A stretch of 64,000 nucleotides of DNA from DAOUAE01 sp034433795 (GTDB lineage: Bacteria; Chloroflexota; UBA6077; FW602-bin22; DAOUAE01): positions 1 through 64,000 of the forward strand of contig DAOUAE010000099.1 in the NCBI GenBank assembly GCA_034433795.1, read 5' to 3'. Under the pieces are notes generated by a model, which searched no databases, was not told where the DNA came from, and was given only the letters and a program-made list of their open reading frames with translations. Position numbers and translations under genes: made by a program. Positions 1 through 8,775 of the stretch are shown piece after piece (the first letter of the stretch is position 1; every line of letters starts with the position of its first letter).

Positions 1-705
1 CTGGTCATCGCCCAGGACCCGGAGCGGGCGGCTGAGCGCTTCCAGGCCATACGGGCCGAGACCGGCATCCAGTTTGTCGACTGCTTCCCCCAGTGGCCGG
101 CCGACCCCTTCGCCACCACCCATCCCGACCCGGCGGTCCGGGCCGCGATCCGCCGGATGGTTCAGGGGATGCTGCGCTTCGCCCAGGCGCTGGGGCTTTC
201 CGGGCTCACCCTCTCGCCGGGGCGCCGCTGGCCGGGCGAGCCCTTCCAGGCGGTCTTCCAGCGGGCGGTGGACGAACTGCGCTGGGCGGTCGAGGCCGGC
301 CAGCGGGCGGGGGTGGCGGTGCGGATCGAGCCCCACATCGAGAGCGTGGCCTGGACGCCGGAGCTGACGCTCGCGCTGCTGGCCCAGGTGCCGGGGCTGG
401 GGCTGACGCTGGACCACTCCCACTTCGTCTTCCACGGCCTCGTCTACGAGGACATCGCGGTCCTGCACCCCTACGCCACCCACTGGCACGCCCGCCAGGC
501 CCGCCCCGGGGCGGCCCAGGCCCGCTTCGCCGAGGGGACCATCCCCTTCGACCGGATCTTCCAGGACCTGCAGGCCCAGGGCTACGGGGGCGTGGTCTGT
601 CTGGAGTACGTCCACGGAGCCTGGATGGGCCAGGACAACGTCGATTGTCTGACCGAGACCATCCGGCTGCGCGACTTCCTGCTGACCTGGGGAGGGGAGG
701 TCTGA
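1..705 (+). CDS. Sugar phosphate isomerase/epimerase-like TIM-barrel protein, 5'-truncated by window
   Basis: The frame is open from base 1 to the stop at 703-705, so only the last 234 residues are seen. It resembles the xylose-isomerase-like TIM barrel (AP endonuclease 2 fold) family. Visible metal-site motifs in family order are RIEPHIES, LTLDHSHFVF, HWHARQ and VCLEYVHG, giving the usual Glu, Asp/His, His, Glu ligands. The exact substrate cannot be read. The stop is one base before the start of an L-rhamnonate dehydratase, whose SD (GGAGGGGAGG, 691-700) lies inside this gene, so the two are translationally linked. A role in rhamnose or related deoxy-sugar catabolism is inferred from that neighbour. 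Confidence 0.8.
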   Translation: MVIAQDPERAAERFQAIRAETGIQFVDCFPQWPADPFATTHPDPAVRAAIRRMVQGMLRFAQALGLSGLTLSPGRRWPGEPFQAVFQRAVDELRWAVEAGQRAGVAVRIEPHIESVAWTPELTLALLAQVPGLGLTLDHSHFVFHGLVYEDIAVLHPYATHWHARQARPGAAQARFAEGTIPFDRIFQDLQAQGYGGVVCLEYVHGAWMGQDNVDCLTETIRLRDFLLTWGGEV

Positions 706-706
706 G

Positions 707-1909
707 ATGGCGCGGATTGTGGACCTGCGGGCCTACGTGGTCCAGAGCGGGCAGGGCGACTACCACGCCCAGGGGCCCGGCCACTGGCTGGTGGACAGCC
801 CCATCGCCACCCCGATGGGGGTCTATCCGGCCTACCGGACCAGCCGGACGGCCTGGGGGATCGATGTGCTCAAAGGGGTGCTGGTGGAGGTGGAGACCGA
901 CACCGGGCAGGTGGGGATTGGGCTGAGCACCGGCGGGGAGCCGGCCTGCTTTCTCATCGAGCGGCATTTCCGACGCTTTGTGGTGGGGCAGGACCCGCGC
1001 GATATCGAGCGGCTCTGGGACCAGCTGTGGCGGGCCAGCCTCCCCTATGGGCGCAAGGGGCTGGCGCTGCACGCGATCAGCGCGGTGGACCTGGCGCTCT
1101 GGGATGTGCTGGGCCAGCTCCGCGGGGAGCCGGTCTACGCCCTCCTGGGGGGCCGGACCAAAGAGCGGCTGGCGGTCTACGCCACCACCCCCAAGCCCCA
1201 GGTGGCCCGGGCGCTGGGGTTCTGGGGGGCCAAGGTGCCGTTGCCGCACGGGCCTGCCGAGGGGGTGGAGGGCTTGCGGCGGAATCTGGCGGTGCTGGCG
1301 GAGGCGCGGGCGGCGGTGGGGGAGGACTTCCCGCTGATGGTGGACTGCTATATGGCCCTCACGGTGCCCTATGCCATCGAGCTGCTGCGGGGGCTGCGGC
1401 CGGTGGGGCTGACCTGGCTGGAGGAGCCGCTTCTGCCTGACGACTATGACGGGCTGGCCCAGATCAAGGCGGCGGTGCCGGAGGTGGTGCTGGCCACCGG
1501 GGAGCACGAGTACACCCGCTACGGGTTTCGGGAGCTCATCGCCCGGCGGGCAGTGGGGGTGCTGCAGCCAGACCTGACCTGGGTGGGCGGGGTGACCGAG
1601 GGGCGGCGGATCGCCGCCCTGGCGGCGGCCTACGACCTTCCGGTGATTCCCCACGCCGGGGGCGTGTTCAGTTACCATTTCTGCCTGGCCACCCCGAACT
1701 GTCCGCTGGCCGAGTACGTGATGATGGCCCCGCAGGCCGACCGGGTGGTGCCGACCTATGGCGGGCTGCTGCAGGGCGAGCCCCTGCCCGAAAACGGGGA
1801 GGTGCGGCTCCCGGACCGGCCCGGCTGGGGTGTGACGGTCGACCCCACCGCCCCCCTCGTCCGCCCGTATCCGGAAGGCCAGCCCGCCTCCCGGCCGGAG
1901 CGCGCCTGA
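707..1909 (+). CDS. rhmD: L-rhamnonate dehydratase (enolase superfamily)
   Basis: A 400-residue protein, the usual length for RhmD (about 400). It would dehydrate L-rhamnonate to 2-keto-3-deoxy-L-rhamnonate in the cytoplasm. The N-terminal capping domain (about 1-150) is followed by the mandelate racemase-type barrel. The stretch KVPLPHGPAEGVEGLRRN is typical of RhmD rather than other MR-family dehydratases. Metal-ligand motifs are VDCYMAL (Asp), WLEEPLLPDDYDG (Glu) and ATGEHEYTRYG (Glu), with the catalytic His in VIPHAGGVFSYH. ATG at 707 follows a strong SD. It closes the catabolic operon entering from the left; no gene follows for 120 bases. Confidence 0.88.
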   Translation: MARIVDLRAYVVQSGQGDYHAQGPGHWLVDSPIATPMGVYPAYRTSRTAWGIDVLKGVLVEVETDTGQVGIGLSTGGEPACFLIERHFRRFVVGQDPRDIERLWDQLWRASLPYGRKGLALHAISAVDLALWDVLGQLRGEPVYALLGGRTKERLAVYATTPKPQVARALGFWGAKVPLPHGPAEGVEGLRRNLAVLAEARAAVGEDFPLMVDCYMALTVPYAIELLRGLRPVGLTWLEEPLLPDDYDGLAQIKAAVPEVVLATGEHEYTRYGFRELIARRAVGVLQPDLTWVGGVTEGRRIAALAAAYDLPVIPHAGGVFSYHFCLATPNCPLAEYVMMAPQADRVVPTYGGLLQGEPLPENGEVRLPDRPGWGVTVDPTAPLVRPYPEGQPASRPERA

Positions 1910-2024
1910 TCCTCTCCCCGCGCCTGGCGCTCCACCAGACACCCGGCTGTTCCGGGCTTCGGGCCCCGGACCGCCCTTCCTGGCTCAGCGCCGGCCTCCC
2001 TGGCCAGCCGGCCCCCGGATCGGC

Positions 2025-2030
2025 TATAGT
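2025..2030 (+). promoter_or_regulatory. -10 box (TATAGT) of metallophosphoesterase gene
   Basis: TATAGT ends 10 bases before the ATG at 2041, so transcription would begin at or next to the start codon (leaderless mRNA). No clear -35 is seen. This favours ATG 2041 over the in-frame GTG at 2029, which overlaps the box. Confidence 0.5.
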
Positions 2031-2040
2031 GGAAGACGCG

Positions 2041-2934
2041 ATGCAGCTCACTCTCCCCGCACTCGCCGGTCTGCTGGCCGCGCTGGCCGTCTACGCCCGC
2101 TACATCGAGCCCGCCCGTCTGGTGGTGCGTCACCACCGGCTCGCCCTGCCTGACTGGCCCGCCCCCTTCGACGGCCTGACCCTTCTCCATCTCTCGGACC
2201 TCCACGTCCGGGCCGGCGACCGCCGGCAGATCGCCCTGGTTCAGCGCGCCGCCAGTCTGCCCGCCGATCTGGTCTGCCTGACCGGCGACTTCGTCGAAGA
2301 GCTCACCGACCTTCCGGCCTGCCTGCAGGCGCTGGCTCCCCTGGCCGGGCGCCCCCATGTCTACGCGGTGCTGGGCAACCACGATTACGATCCGCTCGAC
2401 CATCCCCCCAAGTGGGGACGTCCACGAATCGGCCGCCCGCCCACCTACTCGACCCGCCCCTGGCCCCGGCCCGCCGCCTTCCAGGCCGACCTCCTGGCCG
2501 ACGCCCTGCACGGCCTGGGCATCCAGGTCCTCCGCAACCAGGCCCGTCCGCTGGAGCGGGCCGGCGCCCGGCTCTGGCTGGCCGGGGTCGAAGACCCCGA
2601 CTCCGGTCGGGCCAACCTGGCCCGAGCCCTGGCCGGCATTCCGGCGGGCGAACCGGTGCTGCTCCTCAGCCACTCGCCGGACCTCTGGCCGCAGGCCCGC
2701 TGCGCCGGCATCCGCCTGACGCTCTCCGGCCACACCCACGGCGGCCAGGTCCGCCTGCCCGTGATCGGCGCCCTGACCACCAACACCGCCCTCCGCCTCC
2801 CGCGACCCCACGGCCTCTTCTGGTGGGACGGCGGCGCTCTCCACATCAGCGCCGGGCTGGGCGGCACCACCCGTCTGCGCTTCCGCTGCCCGCCCGAGGC
2901 CACCCTGCTCATCCTCCAGGCGGCCGCCCCGTAA
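2041..2934 (+). CDS. Metallophosphoesterase (calcineurin-like, YkuE/YaeI type)
   Basis: Two-metal phosphoesterase of 297 residues. A single N-terminal hydrophobic segment (about residues 3-20) would anchor it in the membrane. The complete metal-site series is present: LHLSDLHV (D-x-H), LTGDFVE (GD), LGNHDYD (GNHD), LLLSHSPD (H) and LSGHTHGGQ (GHTH). This arrangement with the C-terminal GHTHGGQ is that of YkuE/YaeI-like enzymes, some of which act on UDP-diacylglucosamine or other phosphodiesters; the substrate here is unknown. ATG 2041 is chosen because the -10 box sits directly upstream. Monocistronic; the next gene has its own promoter. Confidence 0.85.
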   Translation: MQLTLPALAGLLAALAVYARYIEPARLVVRHHRLALPDWPAPFDGLTLLHLSDLHVRAGDRRQIALVQRAASLPADLVCLTGDFVEELTDLPACLQALAPLAGRPHVYAVLGNHDYDPLDHPPKWGRPRIGRPPTYSTRPWPRPAAFQADLLADALHGLGIQVLRNQARPLERAGARLWLAGVEDPDSGRANLARALAGIPAGEPVLLLSHSPDLWPQARCAGIRLTLSGHTHGGQVRLPVIGALTTNTALRLPRPHGLFWWDGGALHISAGLGGTTRLRFRCPPEATLLILQAAAP

Positions 2935-3020
2935 AGCCCCTGCCCTCTGCCGGCGCGCTCGGCTGCCACAGGCAGTCGCCCGACAAGCCTGTCTTGCCTG
3001 GCCGGAATAGCGCCCGCGCC

Positions 3021-3049
3021 TTGCGACCGGCCGCACCGCCTGCTATCAT
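3021..3049 (+). promoter_or_regulatory. Sigma-70-type promoter of lutBA-like gene
   Basis: TTGCGA (3021-3026), 17-base spacer, TATCAT (3044-3049). The predicted start of transcription is about 15 bases before the GTG at 3071. Confidence 0.55.
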
Positions 3050-3070
3050 AGGCACCAGCATCTGCCGAAG

Positions 3071-5287
3071 GTGGCTGCGGTGGCGGGTCACGCCGGGACA
3101 TTCCACCAGCGTCTGGCCGAGGCCCTGAACTCGTCCACGCTGTCGCTCGCCCTCGACCGCGCCCTCCCGACCTTCCGCCAGCGCCGGGCCCTGGCCTTTC
3201 AGGGAGAGGACTTTCCGGCTCTCCAGGCCGACCTGGCCGCCCGTCGGGCCCAGCACGTCGCCCAGATTCCGGACCTGCTGGAGCGCTTCCAGCAGGCTGC
3301 AGAGCGCGCCGGCGCCGTCGTCCACCGGGCCCGCGACGCCGCCGAGGCCTGCGCTCTCGTCGGCGATCTGGTGGAGCGCTACGGGGTCCGGCTGGTGGTC
3401 AAGAGCAAATCGATGGTCACCGAAGAGGTGGGGCTGAACGCCTATCTCAGCGCCCGCGGGGTCCAGGTCGTCGAGACCGACCTGGGCGAGTTCATCGTCC
3501 AGCTGGCCCAGGAGCACCCCTCGCATCTTCTGGCGCCGGCCCTGCACAAGACGCGGGAGGAGATCGCCCGTCTCTTCTCGGCCCTGGCCGGCCGGGAGAT
3601 CCCGCCCGAGATCCCCCAGCTGGTCGCCTTCGCCCGCGACCACCTGCGCCGCTTTTTCATCGAGGCCGGCATGGGGGTCTCGGGCGCCAACATCGCCATC
3701 GCCGAGAGCGGGACGCTGGTCATTCTCGAGAACGAGGGCAACGCCCGGCTGGTGACCACGCTCCCCCCGGTCCACGTCGCCCTGGTCGGGCTGGAGAAAC
3801 TGGTCCCCACCATCGACGATGCCACGGCCATTCTCAAGCTCCTCTCGCGCAGCGCCACCGGCCAGCCGATCTCGACGTACATCTCCTTCATCACCGGCCC
3901 GAGTCGGAGCGCCGATATCGAACTCTCGCTGACCACTGGCGTCCACGGCCCCAAAGCCGTCCACATCATCTTCGTCGACAACGGCCGCACCGCCATGCGC
4001 GACGACCCGGAGTTCCGGGCCGCCCTTCAGTGCATCCGCTGCGGAGCCTGCGCCAACGTCTGCCCCGCCTTCCAGGAGGTCGGCGGCCATATCTTCGGGC
4101 ACATCTACACCGGCCCCATCGGCCTGGTGGTCACCCCCTTCCACCACGGACTGGAGCACATCAGCGATCCCCAGCGCCTCTGCCTCGGCTGCAACACCTG
4201 CGATACGGTCTGCCCAGCCGGTATCCCCCTGGCCAGCCTCATCCTCTCCCTGCGCGAACGGGTGGTGGCCCGGAAAGGACTGCCGCTGCCGAAAAGACTG
4301 GCCCTCGACGCCCTGGCACAGCCGGCCCTCTTCGACCAGCTGTTCACCCTGGCCAGCTGGCTCCAGCGGCCGTTCACCGACGGGCCCTACCTGGCCCGTT
4401 GGCCCCTCGACCATCTGACCGCCTGGCGCCGGCTGCCAGCGCTGAATCCCCGCCCGCTGCGGCGCCGGCTGCCGGCGGTTCTGGAGCCGCTGGCGCCGCT
4501 CATTCCCGGCAGCCAGGCGGAAGGGCTGACCGTCGCCTATTTTGCCGGCTGTCTGACCGACCGGCTCTTCCCGGCCAGCGGCGAGGCGCTGGTCCAGGTG
4601 CTGCGGCGCCTCGGCTGCCGGGTCCTCTTCCCGGCTGGCCAGCACTGCTGCGGCCTCCCGGCCGTCAACGCCGGGGCCAGGGAGCACGCCCGGCGTCTGG
4701 CCCAGCAGACGATCCAGGTCCTGGAGGCCGTCCCGGCCGACTATATCGTCAGCGGAGCGGCCAGCTGCGTTGTCTCGGTCCGGCAGGACTACCCGCGTCT
4801 CTTCGCGGATGCGCCCGACTGGCAGGACCGGGCCCGCCGGGTGGCCGCCCGCCTCCTCGACTTCACCCACTTCCTGACCGAGGTCGCCCGCCTTCCGGCC
4901 GGGAGCCTGGCCGTCGGGCCGCGCTGGACCGTCACCTACCACGACTCCTGCCAGTCCCACCACTGCCTGCGCCTGACGCACGAGCCCCGCTGGATCATCC
5001 GGGAGGTTCTGGGCCTGGATCTGGTGGAGATGCCGGAGTCGTCCGCCTGCTGCGGCTTCGGCGGATCGTTTTCGCTGGAGTTCCCCGAGGTCTCGGCCCG
5101 GATCCTCCGGCGGAAACTCCAGGCTATCGCCGCCACCGGCGCCACGACCGTGGTGGCCGACAATCCTGGCTGTCTGATGCAGATCCGGGGAGGACTGGCC
5201 GCCGCCGGCCAGCCGATCCAGGTGCTTCACCTGGCCGAACTGGTCGCCCGGCGTCTGACGGCCGTGGCCTCCCCACCGTCCACCTAG
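3071..5287 (+). CDS. LutB-LutA fusion: LUD-domain iron-sulfur oxidoreductase with two CCG domains
   Basis: A 738-residue protein joining two usually separate subunits of the LutABC (L-lactate utilisation) complex. Residues about 60-290 are a LUD domain as in LutB. Two 4Fe-4S motifs follow, CIRCGACANVCP (about 320) and CLGCNTCDTVCP (about 372). Two cysteine-rich CCG domains as in LutA/GlpC complete it, with CCGLP (about 525) and SACCGFGGSF (about 660). It would pass electrons from an organic acid to the respiratory chain. No lutC/lldG or lldP is adjacent. GTG 3071 is the first start after the promoter; an in-frame GTG at 3080 is also possible. The family is certain, the lactate substrate is inferred. 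Confidence 0.85.
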   Translation: MAAVAGHAGTFHQRLAEALNSSTLSLALDRALPTFRQRRALAFQGEDFPALQADLAARRAQHVAQIPDLLERFQQAAERAGAVVHRARDAAEACALVGDLVERYGVRLVVKSKSMVTEEVGLNAYLSARGVQVVETDLGEFIVQLAQEHPSHLLAPALHKTREEIARLFSALAGREIPPEIPQLVAFARDHLRRFFIEAGMGVSGANIAIAESGTLVILENEGNARLVTTLPPVHVALVGLEKLVPTIDDATAILKLLSRSATGQPISTYISFITGPSRSADIELSLTTGVHGPKAVHIIFVDNGRTAMRDDPEFRAALQCIRCGACANVCPAFQEVGGHIFGHIYTGPIGLVVTPFHHGLEHISDPQRLCLGCNTCDTVCPAGIPLASLILSLRERVVARKGLPLPKRLALDALAQPALFDQLFTLASWLQRPFTDGPYLARWPLDHLTAWRRLPALNPRPLRRRLPAVLEPLAPLIPGSQAEGLTVAYFAGCLTDRLFPASGEALVQVLRRLGCRVLFPAGQHCCGLPAVNAGAREHARRLAQQTIQVLEAVPADYIVSGAASCVVSVRQDYPRLFADAPDWQDRARRVAARLLDFTHFLTEVARLPAGSLAVGPRWTVTYHDSCQSHHCLRLTHEPRWIIREVLGLDLVEMPESSACCGFGGSFSLEFPEVSARILRRKLQAIAATGATTVVADNPGCLMQIRGGLAAAGQPIQVLHLAELVARRLTAVASPPST

Positions 5288-5291
5288 GCTC

Positions 5292-5348
5292 CGGGTGGAC
5301 GCCGTGTTCCACCCGATGCTCTAACAACACCGGGCCCGACAGGGCCCG
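5292..5348 (+). other. Two consecutive GC hairpins between lutBA-like gene and asparaginase
   Basis: Hairpin 1 has CGGGTGGA (5292-5299) pairing with TCCACCCG (5308-5315), 8 bp with an 8-base loop. Hairpin 2 has CGGGCCC (5331-5337) pairing with GGGCCCG (5342-5348), 7 bp with loop GACA. No T-run follows, so they are either U-less terminators of the upstream gene or mRNA structures ahead of the asparaginase start. Confidence 0.45.
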
Positions 5349-5357
5349 CGGCTCTGG

Positions 5358-6401
5358 GTGAGAACGTCCGTGACACGCGCCGCCGTCCTGGCACTGGTCA
5401 AACGGAACGGGACCGTCGACAGCCGTCACTGGGGACACATCGTCGTGGCCGAGTCCACCGGCCGCTGGCTGGCCGTCGGCGACGCCACCACCCCGGTCTT
5501 CGCCCGCACTTCCGCCCACGCCCTCCACTGTCTGCTCCTTATCAGCAGTGGGGCCGCCCAGCGGTTCGGCCTGGAGAGCAGCGAACTGGCCGCCCTGACC
5601 GGGAGCCATCCCGGCAGCCTGCTCCACACCGGCCTGGTCCGCCAGGTCCTGGCCAAGGGCGGTATCGGCCCCGACGACCTGGCCGGTCACCTCACCTCCA
5701 GCCTGGACCTGGAGGGGATGCTCACCCCTGGTCCGGGCGACGCGCCCGACCTGGCCGGCTGTGCTGGCAAGCACGCGGCCTTCCTCTTACTCTGTCGCTA
5801 CCTGGGCTATCCGTTCCAGGGCTACTGGCGTCCGGGCCACCCGGTCCAGCGCCTGGTCCGCGAGCGGCTGGCGGCCGAGGCCGGGCTGCCGGCACGCCGC
5901 CTGGCCGTCGGTCTGGCCGGCTGCGGCCTGCCGATCTACGCCCTGCCCCTTCAGAATCTGGCCCGCTTCTACGCCCGTCTGGCCAGTCCGGGCCAGGCGG
6001 CGGTCCAGACCCTGCAGATGGCGGTGGGCCGCCATCCCTACCTGGCTCTCCCCAACCAGCCGCTGCTGGCCCACCTGGTCGAGGTGACCCAGGGGCGGAT
6101 TCTCCCCCTGGTGGCCCGCGAAGGGCTCTGCGGTCTGGTTGTGCCCGGCCAGGGCATCGGCATCGCCATCAAGGTCGACGACGGTAGCCCGCGCGCCCTG
6201 CTGGCGGTCGTCCCCGAGGTGCTGCGTCAGCTCGGTCTGCTGAGCGCCGGCGAGCAGACCGCCCTGGCCGAGCGGACCAGCCCCTACATTCACAGCGGAC
6301 GCGGTGAGATCCTCGGCATGGTGCAGGCGGCCTTCCAGCTGACGCCGGATCCCGCTAGCGCCCGCACCACCGCGTCTGCCGGCGTCCGACAGCCCGGCTG
6401 A
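5358..6401 (+). CDS. L-asparaginase II family protein (AnsA-like)
   Basis: 347 residues, similar to the Rhizobium etli-type thermolabile asparaginases (Asparaginase_II family), distinct from the E. coli AnsA/AnsB fold. Family signatures are RNGTVDSRHWGHIVV near the N terminus, DLAGCAGKHAAFLLLC (usually CSGKHAG) in the middle and VGLAGCGLPIYALPL (usually DGCGVP). It would deaminate asparagine in the cytoplasm. GTG 5358 is used; an in-frame GTG at 5370 has slightly better upstream purines. The 3' end overlaps the convergent glycosyltransferase gene by 47 bases, so the last residues of both proteins share DNA. Confidence 0.8.
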   Translation: MRTSVTRAAVLALVKRNGTVDSRHWGHIVVAESTGRWLAVGDATTPVFARTSAHALHCLLLISSGAAQRFGLESSELAALTGSHPGSLLHTGLVRQVLAKGGIGPDDLAGHLTSSLDLEGMLTPGPGDAPDLAGCAGKHAAFLLLCRYLGYPFQGYWRPGHPVQRLVRERLAAEAGLPARRLAVGLAGCGLPIYALPLQNLARFYARLASPGQAAVQTLQMAVGRHPYLALPNQPLLAHLVEVTQGRILPLVAREGLCGLVVPGQGIGIAIKVDDGSPRALLAVVPEVLRQLGLLSAGEQTALAERTSPYIHSGRGEILGMVQAAFQLTPDPASARTTASAGVRQPG

Positions 6402-7590
6402 GCGCCTGGTAACAGGCCGCGACCTGGGCCGCCACCACCGGCCAGCCCAGATGGGCCACGCTGGCCCGGGCCGCCCCGGCCAGCTGCGCGCGCAGAGCGG
6501 CATCGTCCAGCAGCCGCTCGATGGCCTCGGCGAACGCCTGTGGACAGCGCCAGGGGACCAGCAGGCCGTTCTCTCCATCCCGGACGATGCTCGGCAGCCC
6601 CCCAACGCGCGAGGCGACGACCGGCGTACCGCAGGCCAGGGCCTCGGCCGCCACCAGCCCGAAACTCTCGTAGTGCGAGGGGACGACGCAGAGGTCGGCG
6701 GCGCTGTAGTAGCGGGGCAGGTCGGCGTGGGGCACCGCCCCCAGGAACCGCACCGGGCCGAGCACTCCCAGCGCCTCGGCCAGCGCCCGGTACTGCCGGT
6801 GCAGAGGGTCGTCGGGATCGCCGCCCACCACCAGCACCCGCAGCCGCTGACGCTCGCGCAGGAGCCCCACCGCCTTGAGCAGCAGCTCGAGCCCCTTGAC
6901 CGGATCCATCCGGCCGACGAAGAGCAGCACCTCGTCCGCCGGATCCAGCCCACCGATCATCTGCCGGGCTGCCGGCCGCTCGAGCGGTCGGAACCGCTCG
7001 AGGTCGACCCCACCGGGAATGACCCGGATGCTCTGGCAGGCCCCACCGTAGAGGTCAGCGATGGCCTGGCGCTCGTGCTCGGTCGCCACCACCACCCCAT
7101 CGGCCGTCTGCAGCACCCGTCGCTCGACCTGCAGACGCAGCGGGCTCTCCTGCACCCCGTAGCGCGCCCGCTCCTTGAGCAGCGCCAGGGTGTGGAACAT
7201 CACCAGGTGGGGCACCCCCCAGCGGCGGGCCAGGTGCATCCCCACCCAGGCGCTCAACCAGTAGTGGCTGTGGACCAGGTCGTAGGCCAGACCCTCCGCC
7301 GTGGCGAACTGCTCGATCTGGCCCAGCAGAGCGGGCAGATAAACATGGGCGGTGTCCCTGGGGAGCGGCCCCATCGGCCCGGCCGGAAGCGAGACCACCC
7401 GCACCCCCGGCGCCAGCGCCACCACCGAGGCCGTCTCCGGCGCCAGCCGGCGGGTGAAGATGTCCACCAGCACGCCCAGCCGCCCCAGATGCCGGGCCAG
7501 CTCGCGGACATAGAGCTGCAGACCCCCGGCCTCACCCCGACCGGGAGCCGCCAGCGGGCTCCCGTGGGCACAGATCATCGCCACCCGCAC
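6355..7590 (-). CDS. GT4 family glycosyltransferase (GT-B fold, MshA/sucrose-phosphate-synthase-like)
   Basis: 411 residues with two Rossmann-like halves. The N-terminal half carries the glycine-rich GEAGGLQLYVRELARHL acceptor loop and HSHYWLSAW. The C-terminal half has FVGRMDPVKGLELLLKA and the nucleotide-sugar site PSHYESFGLVAAEALACG with the E-x7-E pair. This pattern is typical of MshA and sucrose-phosphate synthase relatives using NDP-glucose or GlcNAc donors. The acceptor cannot be read. GTG 7590 has a GAGGAG SD and overlaps the end of the upstream acetyltransferase gene by 16 bases, so both are made from one mRNA, probably for surface glycan or small-glycoside synthesis. Confidence 0.85.
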   Translation of the reverse strand: MRVAMICAHGSPLAAPGRGEAGGLQLYVRELARHLGRLGVLVDIFTRRLAPETASVVALAPGVRVVSLPAGPMGPLPRDTAHVYLPALLGQIEQFATAEGLAYDLVHSHYWLSAWVGMHLARRWGVPHLVMFHTLALLKERARYGVQESPLRLQVERRVLQTADGVVVATEHERQAIADLYGGACQSIRVIPGGVDLERFRPLERPAARQMIGGLDPADEVLLFVGRMDPVKGLELLLKAVGLLRERQRLRVLVVGGDPDDPLHRQYRALAEALGVLGPVRFLGAVPHADLPRYYSAADLCVVPSHYESFGLVAAEALACGTPVVASRVGGLPSIVRDGENGLLVPWRCPQAFAEAIERLLDDAALRAQLAGAARASVAHLGWPVVAAQVAACYQALSRAVGRRQTRWCGR

Positions 7591-8603
7591 GCGCCGTTCT
7601 CCTCCTCACCCGGCGGGAGCTGACCGACCACCAGCCGATAGAGCGGACGGTCCACACCCCCCAGGTCGTATTTGTAGGGCTCCCGCCCGCGCAGGAAGTC
7701 GAAGACCTCTTTCCCCCGCGCGATAGCATCCTGGATACAGAACGCCTTGAGCAAAAGCCCCACGCTCAACCGACCATAGGCCGGGTCGTAGCCGCTGTTG
7801 TAGAGCCAGACTTCGCCCGGCAGCTCGAAGCAGTAGGCGGTGGCCACCCGCAGCCCGTCCAGCTCGAGGAAATACAGGCGGACCAGCCCCTCCGGGGCCA
7901 GCAGCGCGGTCATCTCCCGGAAGAAACGCTCCATCAGCGGCGTCATGAAGGCGGCCTTCTCCGGGGTGCTCTGGCGGTGGAGGCGGATGAAATCGTCCAT
8001 GGCCGGAAGGGGATCAGACGCCGCGTACCAGTGCACCGTCCCACTGCCGTACAGCCGCCGCAGCTTCCGCCGCAGCTCGTGCCGGTCCTTCTTGGTCAGG
8101 CCGGCCAGATAACTCTCGAAATCGCGCGGCAGCCGCAGCCGGGGACAGACGTCCTCGACCATGGTCTGGACCGGCCAGTCAGAGCGGGTCGCCAGCTCGG
8201 GCAGATAGCGCAGCGTCGGCGAATCCGGCTGCAGACAGTGCAGATCCAGCCCGCGCCAGCCCTGCGCCCGGGCATAGGCCAGAACCTCGGTGAAGAAGGC
8301 CTCCTCGCAGCCAGGCCGGACCAGAAAATCGAGGTAGTCGGCCACCGCTGTGCCCCCGATGAACAGGGCGACCCCGTCCCGGACCATCAGCGGGGCCAGA
8401 CCGACCAGCCGCCCGGCCTGGCGCATCGTCAAAAGGTGCAGCGCCCACCCCTGACCGAAATGCCGCCACCAGAGCGACTGCCAGTCCCAGCGGGAGAAGA
8501 GGGTCGCCGACGGGCACTGCGTCCAGAGCCGCTCCCACTCCGTCGCCAGCCCGTCAAAGGTGTGGACAGGACTCACCTCCACCGAACAGGCGCTTGGCGT
8601 CAC
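7575..8603 (-). CDS. BioF2-like (FemAB/GNAT-fold) acetyltransferase
   Basis: 342 residues. The C-terminal two thirds carry the GNAT-like domain seen in FemAB-related proteins (Acetyltransf_6, once named BioF2), with FESYLAGLTKKDRHELRRKL and later VWLYNSGYDPAYGRLSVGLLL and FDFLRGREPYKYDLG. In related bacteria such genes accompany polysaccharide or cellulose export and transfer acyl or aminoacyl groups to sugars. Here it is first in a two-gene operon with a GT4 glycosyltransferase. GTG 8603 is preceded by GGGAAG. The product is cytoplasmic, with no signal peptide. Family call firm, substrate unknown. Confidence 0.8.
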   Translation of the reverse strand: MTPSACSVEVSPVHTFDGLATEWERLWTQCPSATLFSRWDWQSLWWRHFGQGWALHLLTMRQAGRLVGLAPLMVRDGVALFIGGTAVADYLDFLVRPGCEEAFFTEVLAYARAQGWRGLDLHCLQPDSPTLRYLPELATRSDWPVQTMVEDVCPRLRLPRDFESYLAGLTKKDRHELRRKLRRLYGSGTVHWYAASDPLPAMDDFIRLHRQSTPEKAAFMTPLMERFFREMTALLAPEGLVRLYFLELDGLRVATAYCFELPGEVWLYNSGYDPAYGRLSVGLLLKAFCIQDAIARGKEVFDFLRGREPYKYDLGGVDRPLYRLVVGQLPPGEEENGACGWR

Positions 8604-8636
8604 GCTTCCCTCTCCGGCTCTTGCTGCGGTTACCTA

Positions 8637-8642
8637 ATTGTA
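8637..8642 (-). promoter_or_regulatory. -10 box (TACAAT) of acetyltransferase/GT4 operon
   Basis: TACAAT on the minus strand lies about 33 bases upstream of GTG 8603. No good -35 is visible. Confidence 0.5.
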
Positions 8643-8688
8643 CCACGGCCGTCGGGGAGCGGCCATCCCACTGGCGTTCCTCGGCGCA

Positions 8689-8708
8689 GAGCCCGGTCTC
8701 CCGGGCTC
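8689..8708 (-). terminator. Hairpin downstream of sulfite-oxidase-like gene
   Basis: GAGCCCGG (8689-8696) pairs perfectly with CCGGGCTC (8701-8708) around a four-base loop. It lies 67 bases past the stop of the minus-strand oxidoreductase gene. There is no T-run, so termination is inferred from position and stem strength only. Confidence 0.4.
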
Positions 8709-8775
8709 GCGCCGGCTCCTCGCGGCCCAACGAAAGACCGCGCCTTTCCGTGGGAGACAGCGGTTGCGGCGGCGC

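Noticed and set aside
206..1942. A 578-codon open frame on the minus strand opposite the isomerase and rhmD genes
   Set aside because: Pro/Arg/Gly-rich translation without family motifs, entirely opposite two well-recognised genes; an effect of high GC.
2909..5230. A 773-codon minus-strand frame opposite the LutB-LutA gene
   Set aside because: Low-complexity Gly/Gln/Asp-rich shadow of a gene with clear iron-sulfur motifs.
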